Under the pieces are notes generated by a model. It did no database searches. It worked only from the letters and a program-made list of their open reading frames with translations, and was not told the origin of the DNA. Shown one piece after another: positions 8,195 through 16,125 of a stretch of 41,101 bases of DNA (its first letter is position 1; each line of letters begins with the position of its first letter). A program made the position numbers and the translations under genes. This DNA is from an uncultured Clostridia bacterium (GTDB lineage Bacteria > Bacillota > Clostridia > TANB77 > UBA1234), in contig CAKPEV010000010.1 in assembly GCA_934149405.1 (NCBI GenBank), forward strand, positions 1 to 41,101, written 5' to 3'.

Positions 8195-8881
8195 ATGAGA
8201 ATCTCAGAGGCCAGGTCATATAGCCAAGGCATAGAATTTTTGGTGCGGTGCGGATATGGCAATGTTGTTATTCGTGGAAAACGGAACACAGATGGAACGG
8301 TTTTTGTTGAGTTAGATGACAAATTTAAAAAAGAAAAAGCAAAAGGAAAAACTTTAATAAGTATCATTGTGGCAATGTGCGCTATCCCAATTGCGATATT
8401 AGTTTCAAAGGTAGAAAGCTATATAAATATTAGCTTGGTTGGTATAGAACTTATTTCGATATTTTGGCTTGCTATAATTTTATATATTGTATATATGAAA
8501 GAGCAAAAAGACAAAGAAGAAATGTATCGTTACCATGCTGCTGAGCATAAAGCGCTAAACTACCTAGAAAAACATGGCAGAGTTCCACAAACAATTGATG
8601 AACTACGGCAAATGGATAAATACTATATATCATGTGGAACAACACTTCTTTACGTTGCAATGCTGTTTGTTACAATGGTATTTTTAGTATTTGCTTTTGT
8701 GCCATATCTGGCATTAAAAATAGTTTCTTTTGCGATTGCTACAATCTTGATTTTATATTTGTGGGCAAACGGAAAGTGCAATTTTATTCAAAAATATTTT
8801 GTGCTCGAGCCAACAAATGCGGAGCTAGAAGTAGCCTTAGAAACATTGAAACTCTATGACCGTATAATAGACTTCACCTAA
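8195..8881 (+). CDS. divergent DUF1385 (YqhQ-like) membrane protein
   Basis: 228 residues; ATG 8195 with GGGGAG 6-7 bases upstream. It keeps the family's central signature YHAAEHKAL and the downstream SCGTTLLYVAML, which align with YHGAEHKTI and RCGTSFLLFVV of the full-length protein at 29434. Four membrane segments are visible, two at ~50-100 and two at ~145-200. The N-terminal part (VRCGYGNVVIRGKRNTDG) is a degenerate version of the MMRGPHKIATAVRKPDG motif, and the protein is about 75 residues shorter. It carries three in-frame CGG codons (in LVRCG, GKRNT and ELRQM) that are clearly read in frame, in contrast to the five frameshift genes. Function of DUF1385 is unknown. Probably a transferred or fast-evolving paralog. 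Confidence 0.85.
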   Translation: MRISEARSYSQGIEFLVRCGYGNVVIRGKRNTDGTVFVELDDKFKKEKAKGKTLISIIVAMCAIPIAILVSKVESYINISLVGIELISIFWLAIILYIVYMKEQKDKEEMYRYHAAEHKALNYLEKHGRVPQTIDELRQMDKYYISCGTTLLYVAMLFVTMVFLVFAFVPYLALKIVSFAIATILILYLWANGKCNFIQKYFVLEPTNAELEVALETLKLYDRIIDFT

Positions 8882-8884
8882 AAA

Positions 8885-8945
8885 AAGAAAACATCTTGTA
8901 GGTTTTAAACATAGTTTTATGTTTAAAATTATAAGATGTTTTCTT
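8885..8945 (+). terminator. long terminator hairpin
   Basis: Outer 13-bp stem AAGAAAACATCTT / AAGATGTTTTCTT, with an inner 11-bp stem TTTTAAACATA / TATGTTTAAAA. A U-rich end follows on both strands. Confidence 0.8.
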
Positions 8946-8959
8946 ATTTCAAATATATT

Positions 8960-9024
8960 ACTAGAATCTTTTTTACATATATGATATAAATGTTATATAA
9001 AAACAAAAGAAAATGGGGGATTTT
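8960..9024 (+). repeat. 65-bp promoter/RBS cassette, copy 1
   Basis: Identical over 65 bases to 16059-16123. It contains -35 TTTACA (8972-8977), a 16-base spacer and extended -10 TGTTATATA (8991-8999), then AAATGGGGGATTTT, a ribosome binding site. In this copy no start codon follows the RBS; unrelated sequence leads on to the aminopeptidase gene. The promoter part could drive that gene. Confidence 0.9.
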
Positions 9025-9101
9025 GTAACATTTTTGAATTAGAAATAAGGTGGTAGAGTAAACTAATTTATGGGTAAAATAGAATATGCTACAAAAAAAA
9101 T

Positions 9102-9129
9102 GTAGCGGAGCACAGTGTGCTCCATAAAA
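9102..9129 (+). repeat. 28-bp palindromic leader element, copy 1
   Basis: Exact copy of 19688-19715. The core GGAGCACAGTGTGCTCC is a 17-bp palindrome (7-bp RNA stem GGAGCAC/GUGCUCC, loop AGU). It sits 38 bases before the aminopeptidase start. In frame with the repeat is a 13-codon mini-ORF from ATG 9086 ending …CSGAQCAP. Confidence 0.85.
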
Positions 9130-9167
9130 TTGCTGAACACAACCAATAAGTGTAAAGGAGGAAATTT

Positions 9168-10286
9168 ATGAGAGATGAGAGAAACATTAAGTTGGCTAAA
9201 AATATTATTGAATATTCAATTGGATTGAGAAAAGGAGAAAAGCTGTTTATAAGTATTGAAGGTGAAGATGGCTTGCCACTAGCATTAGAACTTATGAAGC
9301 TTGCATATGAAAAAGGTGCAAAACCTTATTATGATATAATGGACTATAGATTAATGCGAGAAATGTTGCTTAATGCAAATGAAGAACAGGTTTTAATGTG
9401 GAAAGAACATGATTTATTAAAAATGAAAGATGCCGATTGCTATGTTGGAATTTCTGCTTGCGAAAATAGGTACGAATTATCGAAAATACCAGTAGAAAAA
9501 ATGCAATTGTATACAAAAGAATATTTAACACCGGTTCATTTAGAAGAGCGTGTAAAAAATACGAGGTGGTGTATTTTAAGATATCCAAATTGTGCATTGG
9601 CACAATCAAGTAAAATGTCTATAGAAGAGTTTGAAGAGTTTTATTATCGTTCATGTAATATAGATTATCACAAGCTTTCTAAAGCAGCAGATGCATTAGT
9701 TGAATTGATGAATAAAACAGATAAGGTACATATAATAGGAAAAGGTACAGATTTGTCTTTTAGCATAAAAGGAATTGGGGCTCAAAAATATGTTGGTAAA
9801 TTAAATTTGCCAGATGGAGAGGTTGCATCTGCACCAGTAAGAGACAGTGTTAATGGTTATATTACATATAATACTGAAAGTAGATTTAATGGCGGAGAGT
9901 TTGCAAATATTTATTTTGAATTTAAAGATGGAAAAATCGTAAAAGCAACTTCAAATGATACAGAAAAATTAAATAAACTTTTAGATATAGATGAAGGTGC
10001 GAGATATATTGGTGAATTTGCATTTGGATTGAATCCATACATAGAAAAACCAATAGGAGATGTTCTATTTGATGAAAAAGTAAAAGGGAGTTTTCATTTT
10101 ACACCAGGTGAATGTCTTGAAGAATCGGATAATGGAAACCATTCTAGTATACACTGGGATATTGTGTGCATTCAAACATCTGATTATGGCGGAGGTGAAA
10201 TATTCTTTGATGATGTATTGATACGAAAGGATGGAGAGTTTGTATTAGATGAATTAAAACCTTTGAATAGTGGAAATTTAAAATAA
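9168..10286 (+). CDS. aminopeptidase, M29 family
   Basis: 372 residues, the family's usual length of 370-410. M29 (AmpS/AmpT/PepS) enzymes are cytoplasmic dinuclear-metal aminopeptidases. Visible are the opening LAKNIIEYSIGLRKGEKLFI, the metal-binding segments LPDGEV, YIGEFAFGLNP and GSFHFTPG, and the conserved SSIHWDIV, where the Glu, His and Asp residues bind metals. AAAGGAGG lies 7-8 bases before ATG 9168. Monocistronic, with the 65-bp cassette and the 28-bp palindrome in its long leader and a bidirectional terminator after it. Confidence 0.94.
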   Translation: MRDERNIKLAKNIIEYSIGLRKGEKLFISIEGEDGLPLALELMKLAYEKGAKPYYDIMDYRLMREMLLNANEEQVLMWKEHDLLKMKDADCYVGISACENRYELSKIPVEKMQLYTKEYLTPVHLEERVKNTRWCILRYPNCALAQSSKMSIEEFEEFYYRSCNIDYHKLSKAADALVELMNKTDKVHIIGKGTDLSFSIKGIGAQKYVGKLNLPDGEVASAPVRDSVNGYITYNTESRFNGGEFANIYFEFKDGKIVKATSNDTEKLNKLLDIDEGARYIGEFAFGLNPYIEKPIGDVLFDEKVKGSFHFTPGECLEESDNGNHSSIHWDIVCIQTSDYGGGEIFFDDVLIRKDGEFVLDELKPLNSGNLK

Positions 10287-10288
10287 TA

Positions 10289-10314
10289 AAATGGGGCATG
10301 AAAATGCCCCATTT
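10289..10314. terminator. bidirectional terminator
   Basis: Perfect 11-bp stem AAATGGGGCAT / ATGCCCCATTT with GAAA loop, between the aminopeptidase gene and the convergent XRE gene. Confidence 0.88.
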
Positions 10315-10329
10315 AAAAATGTAATGCTG

Positions 10330-11037
10330 TTAAAATTCATAATAATTTTTATTCTTTAATATCCACATATTATCGTTCAAAATTTCTTTTGTCTCCGATT
10401 TCGAAAGTGTAAGTACATCCATATAATTTTTTATTTTTTCAATGGATAATTGTTGCTTTGAAATTATACCTTTTTTTACCACGGGTAAGCCATTTGGTGT
10501 TAATCCTAATAGAAAAAATTTACATACTGTAAATTTGTTGCTCCATGGCATAGAGGTGACAATATCTACGTATTCCAATTTTGAATTATTTGTGCATTTA
10601 TTGTTTAAGTGTATATAAACTGTTGAACTGTCATAATCTAGTTGACCGTTGTAAAAATATGCACAGTCAGACTTATCTTTTTTTATATCATTATAAAATT
10701 TAGCTTCTATGGTATCATCTAGTTCGTTTAACTCTATGACAGATGCAATTATTTTTTTGTTAGTAATATAATATAAAAACAGTTGATTACATTTGAAAGG
10801 ATTTTTTATATTAGTTTTTGACATCTCTTGTTCTAATATTTGTGTTATATCGATATTTAATACATTACAAATTTCAAGCAAAGTGAGTATATCAGGCAAT
10901 ATATCTCCTTTTTCGTATTTTGAAATAGTTGCTTTGCTTTTAGAAATTCGATTTCCCATCGCTTCTAAAGATATATTCTGTTGTTTTCTGTAAAAATTCA
11001 ATTTTTTTCCTATATTCTCAATTGATAATACATACAT
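10330..11037 (-). CDS. XRE-family transcriptional regulator with a unique C-terminal domain
   Basis: 235 residues; on the minus strand TTGGAGGA lies 8-9 bases before the ATG at 11037. Residues ~8-65 form an XRE helix-turn-helix (ISLEAMGNRISKSKATISK). The remaining ~160 residues are an unrecognised mixed alpha/beta domain that may sense a ligand or bind a partner. The gene is divergent from the five-gene CMP-sugar-like cluster that starts at 11262, so it is the natural candidate regulator of that cluster. Confidence 0.85.
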   Translation of the reverse strand: MYVLSIENIGKKLNFYRKQQNISLEAMGNRISKSKATISKYEKGDILPDILTLLEICNVLNIDITQILEQEMSKTNIKNPFKCNQLFLYYITNKKIIASVIELNELDDTIEAKFYNDIKKDKSDCAYFYNGQLDYDSSTVYIHLNNKCTNNSKLEYVDIVTSMPWSNKFTVCKFFLLGLTPNGLPVVKKGIISKQQLSIEKIKNYMDVLTLSKSETKEILNDNMWILKNKNYYEF

Positions 11038-11040
11038 AAT

Positions 11041-11261
11041 CAGATTCCTCCAATATTTTATCCAAAATATACAAAATTATTAAAAAAAACAATTTTATCA
11101 AATGATAGTGTTATTTTATGCTTAAAAGCTTAAAAAGTCAACTAGAGAGAAACAAATATGAGGAAAGACATATCTATTGGAAACAAAGATGAATTTGCAT
11201 GCAGAGATGGATGTTGATATTCTGTAAGCAATAAAAATGTAAAAGGAGTTGAAAATGTATA
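11041..11261. promoter_or_regulatory. divergent intergenic region of the XRE gene and the glycan cluster
   Basis: Very AT-rich. TTATCAAATGATAG (11095-11108) includes a short inverted repeat TATCA-AA-TGATA that could be an operator. No consensus promoter is convincing by eye. A 19-codon ORF (11158-11217) is present but unsupported. Confidence 0.4.
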
Positions 11262-12842
11262 ATGAGAAAAATTGAAGTACTTGATTGTACTTTACGAGAT
11301 GGGGGCTATGTAAATGATTGGAATTTTGGATTTAGTAATACTAAAACAATCATTAAAGAATTAGCATTAGCGAAAATTGAATACATCGAATGTGGTTTTA
11401 TAAAAGATAATAAAAAAAATCATGATTTAAATAGGACAATTTATTATAATATTAATGAATTAGAAAAGATAATACCTGTCAATGAGAACTCGCGTTTTCT
11501 GGTTATGATGCAGGTTAAAGATTATGACATAGATAAATTGCCGCCTAAGTTGAATGGAAAAATCGATGGAATCAGACTATCATTTCATAAAAGTGAAATA
11601 GATAAAGCAATAGATTATGCTATAAATATAAAGGAAAAGGGATATAAATTGTTTTTTCAACCGACAGCAATAAATAGCTATACAAAAGAGGAAATTGAAA
11701 AATTATTAAAAACATGTAATGAAGTTATAAAACCAGATGTAGTTGCAATCGTTGACACTCTAGGGGTGTTGAATTCAAGTGATGTGAGAAATATTACACA
11801 TTTGTTTGATGAAAAATTAAACAATAATATAGACTTAGCTTTACACTGTCACAATAACTTATTGCTTGCATATGCTAATGCGATGACCTTTATAAGCAGT
11901 ACAAAAGAAGATAGAAATATAATTATAGATTCATCTTTGGGCGGAATGGGAAGAGGAGCAGGTAATTTTCCAACAGAGATAGCATTGACATATTTGAATG
12001 AAAATTACAATAAAAATTATAATTATAAGATAGTATTACAGTTATTTGACAAGTGTGTAATTGATATATCAAAAAAATATATGTGGGGATACTCATCCTC
12101 TTATATGCTAAATGCAAAACACAAAATTCACCCTAATTATGAAAAATTTTTTAGAGATAATATGAAAAAAATGAACCTAGAATTGTTGGACAATTTGTTA
12201 AGAATAATACCAGAAAATAAGAAGGACGAGTTCGATATTAAATTGGCTGAAAAAATAGTTAATGAATGTGAAATTAGGCTAGATGATACTGAATCTTACA
12301 ATAAGTTAAAGAAATATATTTTAAATAAAAAAATAATAATAGTTAATAATCAAAAAATGAAAAAATATGATGAAGACAAATTTGTAATAAGTATTAATAT
12401 AGAAAACACAAAAAATATAAATGCCTTGATTGTACGAAACAAAGAAGAATTCGAAAAGATAAAGAATATAATTTCAAAAAATGTTACAATAATTGCGCTC
12501 TTTTCTAAAAGTTTGGATGAGGATATGTTATGTTTTAGGTATATAAAACTATTATCGAATCAATTTCTTACAAGAACAGATAATCTATTGGTCATGTTGC
12601 TACAAATTTTGTCAGGTTGTTCTTTTGGAGGTTCTATTGTATTCGAAGAGATGAAAATGAAACACAATCCTTTTAAATATAAAATTTCTAAGCTATTTAA
12701 CCAAAATAGTCAAATGAGAAACGAACTTGTAGTACAAGAATATGTAAATTATTTCAAACAGAATTATAATATGAATATAATAAAAGAAAGGTTGGAGTGT
12801 AATGAAAACAGTTGCAGTTATACCAATAAAATTGAACAGTGA
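11262..12842 (+). CDS. HMGL-like (DRE-TIM) aldolase with a C-terminal extension
   Basis: 526 residues. Residues 1-~290 are a DRE-TIM metallolyase/aldolase barrel: LDCTLRDGGYVNDW at the N-terminus (the catalytic Asp/Arg motif), HCHNN (metal-binding His pair) and DSSLGGMGRGAGN. This is close to 4-hydroxy-2-oxovalerate aldolase-like enzymes that make or break pyruvate-derived C-C bonds. Residues ~350-510 form a second unidentified domain, probably Rossmann-like (IIIVNNQK, FVISINIENT). GGAG lies about 13 bases before ATG 11262. It is the first gene of five overlapping genes and overlaps the next by 41 bases. Inference: it builds or opens the carbon skeleton that the next gene activates with CMP. 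Confidence 0.85.
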   Translation: MRKIEVLDCTLRDGGYVNDWNFGFSNTKTIIKELALAKIEYIECGFIKDNKKNHDLNRTIYYNINELEKIIPVNENSRFLVMMQVKDYDIDKLPPKLNGKIDGIRLSFHKSEIDKAIDYAINIKEKGYKLFFQPTAINSYTKEEIEKLLKTCNEVIKPDVVAIVDTLGVLNSSDVRNITHLFDEKLNNNIDLALHCHNNLLLAYANAMTFISSTKEDRNIIIDSSLGGMGRGAGNFPTEIALTYLNENYNKNYNYKIVLQLFDKCVIDISKKYMWGYSSSYMLNAKHKIHPNYEKFFRDNMKKMNLELLDNLLRIIPENKKDEFDIKLAEKIVNECEIRLDDTESYNKLKKYILNKKIIIVNNQKMKKYDEDKFVISINIENTKNINALIVRNKEEFEKIKNIISKNVTIIALFSKSLDEDMLCFRYIKLLSNQFLTRTDNLLVMLLQILSGCSFGGSIVFEEMKMKHNPFKYKISKLFNQNSQMRNELVVQEYVNYFKQNYNMNIIKERLECNENSCSYTNKIEQ

Positions 12843-13461
12843 AAGATTACCAAACAAAAATATAAAAACATTTTCAAATGGAGTTCCGTTATGCAAATAT
12901 ATTTTTAATATTTTACTGAAAACAAATGAAATAGATGAAATTTATGTGTATTGTAGTAGTGAAAAAATAAAAGAATATATGCCTGCAAAAATTAAATTTC
13001 TCAGAAGAGATACATCGTTAGATAGAAATGAGGCCACAATGAATGATGTATTAAACTCATTTGTTAATGAAATTGATGCCGATATATATGTACTAACACA
13101 TGTGACATCACCTTTTTTGAATTATAAAGATTTTGATGAGTGTATTAGAAAAATAAAAAATAATGAATATGATTCCGCTTTTAGTGTTAGGAGAGTACAG
13201 GATTTTTTATGGAAAGATGGTAGTGCATTAAATTATAATTTAGAAAATATACCAAGAACACAAGATTTGCCATGCATATATAAGGAAACATGTGGATTTT
13301 ACATATTTAAAGATGAAGTTATAAAAAAACTAAATAGAAGAATAGGAAATAAGCCATATTTTTGTGAAGTGTCAGAAGTGGAAGCAATCGATATAAATAA
13401 TGCTTTTGATTTTGAAATTGCTGATTATTTGTGTGGCAAAGTGGGGAGAAAATATGAGTAA
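12802..13461 (+). CDS. CMP-sugar synthetase-like cytidylyltransferase (NeuA/KdsB-type)
   Basis: 219 residues. The N-terminal VAVIPIKLNSERLPNKNIKTF is the nucleotide-binding loop of CMP-N-acylneuraminate synthetases (Arg/Ser/Arg-Lys-Asn pattern). Later LTHVTSPFLNYKDFDECI and YDSAFSVRRVQDFLWKD follow the same fold and place the metal-binding Asp region. Such enzymes transfer CMP from CTP to a sugar acid. The substrate here is unknown: no NeuB (sialic acid synthase) is in the cluster. It overlaps the aldolase gene by 41 bases and the kinase gene by 8. Confidence 0.88.
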   Translation: MKTVAVIPIKLNSERLPNKNIKTFSNGVPLCKYIFNILLKTNEIDEIYVYCSSEKIKEYMPAKIKFLRRDTSLDRNEATMNDVLNSFVNEIDADIYVLTHVTSPFLNYKDFDECIRKIKNNEYDSAFSVRRVQDFLWKDGSALNYNLENIPRTQDLPCIYKETCGFYIFKDEVIKKLNRRIGNKPYFCEVSEVEAIDINNAFDFEIADYLCGKVGRKYE

Positions 13462-14083
13462 TAATGTAATAACAATAGCAGGATATAGCTGTTCGGGAAA
13501 GTCAACAGTTATAAAGCAACTAGAGGAAATATATAATTGTCAGATTTTAAGATTTGGGATGATACATAGAGAATGCGTAAAAGAAAATGGATATAATTAC
13601 GCTAAAGATTGGATCAAAGAAAAAGGATTTGAAGTTTATGAAATGGAATTATTGAAGAAGTATATACAAGAATTAAAAGCTTCTTCTTCAAGTGATAAAT
13701 TGACTATTGTTGATGGCATATTTTCATATAAATGTTTTTCGCTTATGAAAGAATGTAAAAATATTAATTTAGTCAATATAGTATTGAGCACAGATTATGA
13801 TATAAGACTTGAAAGAATGATGAAAAGAGAACATCTTAATGTTAATGAGGCAAAAAATCATTTGGCGACAACTGATTGCATAAAAGAAAGAGCAGGTTTA
13901 TCAAAGATAATAGGAGAGCCTACTTGTATCATAGATGGAAGTAAAAATATAGAAGAAATAAAAAATGAATGTTTGTACGAGCTTTCAAAAATTTCAATGG
14001 ATAGAACATTGGAAAATAAACACATAAGTGAAGATATAAAAAATATAAATCATAAAAAAGATATATACACATTAGAGAGGTGA
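13454..14083 (+). CDS. P-loop kinase of unknown specificity
   Basis: 209 residues from ATG 13454, with GGGGAG 5-6 bases upstream inside the previous gene. Walker A GYSCSGKST lies at residues ~9-17; VDGIFSY gives a Walker B-like Asp; RLERMMKREHLN is a LID-like Arg/Lys segment, as in dephospho-CoA or cytidylate-like small-molecule kinases. The fold suggests phosphorylation of a small metabolite, possibly the sugar or alcohol substrate of this cluster. The C-terminal ~25 residues are Lys/Asn-rich. Confidence 0.8.
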   Translation: MSNNVITIAGYSCSGKSTVIKQLEEIYNCQILRFGMIHRECVKENGYNYAKDWIKEKGFEVYEMELLKKYIQELKASSSSDKLTIVDGIFSYKCFSLMKECKNINLVNIVLSTDYDIRLERMMKREHLNVNEAKNHLATTDCIKERAGLSKIIGEPTCIIDGSKNIEEIKNECLYELSKISMDRTLENKHISEDIKNINHKKDIYTLER

Positions 14084-14093
14084 ATTATTAAAA

Positions 14094-15491
14094 ATGAGGT
14101 TGTATTATGGATTAACCAATTATCATTTGTTGTGCTGCATTTTGCATAAAATTATTTATGGAAAAAATGAACAATCGATTTTTGTGGCCAGTCAAGGAAT
14201 ACTAAAGAATAGAATGGCAGCGTTAAAGAAAAACGGTATATTTAAAGAGGTGTATTATCTAGAAGATACTGATATAAGAAATCGTGCATTTAATTCGTTA
14301 AATAAAAAATCAACACAAAAAGAAATAGAAAACAGAATATCAATTTTTGTTGCTCAATATGATAAATTATTACCGTTTAATATAAAAGATTTTAGTGAAA
14401 TATATTTGAATGCAGATCATGGGGCATTGGGAATATATGTGTTAGCTAAGCAATATAAATACAATTATATCGAGGACGGGAGAGGAATTTATTCGAATTG
14501 GAAAATATTAGATGATTTATTGAAAATAAAGAATCCTGGACTTGAAAAGGTATGTGCATATTTAAATGCATATGGTAGAAGTGAATTTATAATAAACAGA
14601 TATATAGCACTAGATAGTCAAGGGGTTAACTATACTAATAACGATTTTTATGATTTTATGGTGGACAAACTACTTAGTAGTTTGCCTAAAAGTAAGATGA
14701 AAAAAATTCTGAATATCTTTGATGTCAAGAAACACCATTTTTATACCAATAGAAAGAAAGCTTTAATTTTAACTCAAAGATTTTCAACTTATAAAATGTT
14801 AGATGATAACGAATGTATATTGTTATACGCTTTATTAGCAGATTTTTTTGCTCCAGATTGTGAAATTTATTTAAAACCTCATCCTGCTGACAAGAGTGAA
14901 TATATTAAATTATTTGATAAAAAAAGTATAATTGATAGAGAAATGCCATCTGAATTATTACCATATTCGATAAATGCTAAGTTCGATATTGGAATATGTA
15001 CATATTCTTCATCAATAAATTCATTGAAAAATGATATTGACAAAATTTATAACATAGATAAATCGATTGTTGATAAATTTAAAGATATCTTTAAGATATA
15101 TGCGATATTTGAACTTGCTAAAAGTGAATTTTTAAAAGTTATTACTAATTCAGATAAACTGTTTTATCTATTTGAAGAGGCATATAATTTAAATTCAAAT
15201 AATATTGTTGGGTATGAATGTGATGGAAAAAATTTTAAAGCTACAATCCGAAAAACTTCTTTTGATGGTAATAATATGATAATGAGGATTAGTTTAATCG
15301 ATAGAAATAATAGGTTAAATTTAAATATAAATAAAAATGAATATTTATACATAAAATTACATGATCTAAGATTGAAAGAAAGTTTTTTGAATTTTAATTT
15401 GGATAAAACTTTAAAATTATCAAGATTTAATATAAAAGTTGAAATTAAAGAAATAAAAAAAGGAGATGATGCTTTATGGAAGAATATATAG
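14094..15491 (+). CDS. sialyltransferase/polysialyltransferase-like glycosyltransferase
   Basis: 465 residues. The central region KALILTQRFSTYKML… followed by EIYLKPHPADKSEYI, then MPSELLPYSI and IGICTYSSSINSL, matches the architecture of GT52/GT38-type CMP-sialic-acid-dependent transferases, in which KPHP holds the CMP sugar and the Ser/Thr cluster follows. Residues ~90-130 include LNADHGALGIYVL and YIEDGRGIY (the Asp/Glu-Gly segment of this group). The last ~120 residues form an Asn/Lys-rich beta-type extension. Specificity is unknown; given the neighbours, the donor is presumably the product of the cytidylyltransferase. It overlaps the Nudix gene by 16 bases. Confidence 0.75.
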   Translation: MRLYYGLTNYHLLCCILHKIIYGKNEQSIFVASQGILKNRMAALKKNGIFKEVYYLEDTDIRNRAFNSLNKKSTQKEIENRISIFVAQYDKLLPFNIKDFSEIYLNADHGALGIYVLAKQYKYNYIEDGRGIYSNWKILDDLLKIKNPGLEKVCAYLNAYGRSEFIINRYIALDSQGVNYTNNDFYDFMVDKLLSSLPKSKMKKILNIFDVKKHHFYTNRKKALILTQRFSTYKMLDDNECILLYALLADFFAPDCEIYLKPHPADKSEYIKLFDKKSIIDREMPSELLPYSINAKFDIGICTYSSSINSLKNDIDKIYNIDKSIVDKFKDIFKIYAIFELAKSEFLKVITNSDKLFYLFEEAYNLNSNNIVGYECDGKNFKATIRKTSFDGNNMIMRISLIDRNNRLNLNINKNEYLYIKLHDLRLKESFLNFNLDKTLKLSRFNIKVEIKEIKKGDDALWKNI

Positions 15492-15976
15492 ATTTATATG
15501 ACAAAAATATGCAAAAAACGGATAGAATCATTTCAAGATTAAAAGAAAAAGAATTGCCGGAAGATATGCATATATTGGTTTCAGCTTTAATAATCAAAAA
15601 TTATGCGGGTAAAATCATGCTACAATTGACTTCGGAAGAGAAAGGAAATATCTATTCTTTACCAAGTGGCCATGTATTACATGGTGAAAGTAGCCGAGAG
15701 GCTATAGTAAGAGAAATCTATGAAGAACAGGGAATAGTAATTTCGAAAGATGATATTATGTTTGTCGAGAGAAGACTAGCAAATAGAATTGCTATTTTTG
15801 ATATATATTATATTGAGGGAGACTATAAAAAAGAGGAAATGAAATTGCAAAAAGAAGAAGTGGCTGATGTTATTTGGTTTACAATAGATGAGATTGATGA
15901 TTTATACAATAAAAAAAGAATTAGAAAAAGTTCATATGATTCTATAAAAAATTTTTTGAATGCTAAGTTGTTTTAA
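15476..15976 (+). CDS. Nudix hydrolase
   Basis: 166 residues with a complete Nudix box GHVLHGESSREAIVREIYEE + QGI (GX5EX7REUXEEXGU). Nudix enzymes cleave nucleoside diphosphates linked to another group. As the last gene of a CMP-sugar-like operon it may turn over a nucleotide-linked intermediate or remove a damaged one. GGAG precedes the start by about 11 bases, inside the end of the transferase gene. Confidence 0.92.
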   Translation: MEEYIDLYDKNMQKTDRIISRLKEKELPEDMHILVSALIIKNYAGKIMLQLTSEEKGNIYSLPSGHVLHGESSREAIVREIYEEQGIVISKDDIMFVERRLANRIAIFDIYYIEGDYKKEEMKLQKEEVADVIWFTIDEIDDLYNKKRIRKSSYDSIKNFLNAKLF

Positions 15977-16058
15977 AATGTAGCTAGTTAATAATAAACG
16001 AAAGTACTGAAATTTTATTAAAACAATTAATGATAATAAATTTAATTCCCTATATACC

Positions 16059-16123
16059 ACTAGAATCTTTTTTACATATATGATATAAATGTTATATAAA
16101 AACAAAAGAAAATGGGGGATTTT
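16059..16123 (+). repeat. 65-bp promoter/RBS cassette, copy 2 (functional for the purine permease)
   Basis: Identical to 8960-9024. Here AAATGGGGGATTTT is followed by AG and the ATG at 16126, giving a normal RBS spacing, so this is probably the original location. -35 TTTACA and extended -10 TGTTATATA. Confidence 0.9.
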
Positions 16124-16125
16124 AG

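Noticed and set aside
11158..11217. 19-codon ORF with two Cys upstream of the glycan cluster
   Set aside because: Weak ribosome binding site, no repeat or modification enzyme nearby; not enough to call a peptide gene.
16020..16125. Purine riboswitch before the NCS2 permease
   Set aside because: The region is too short and lacks the conserved three-way junction motifs; only a promoter and RBS are seen.
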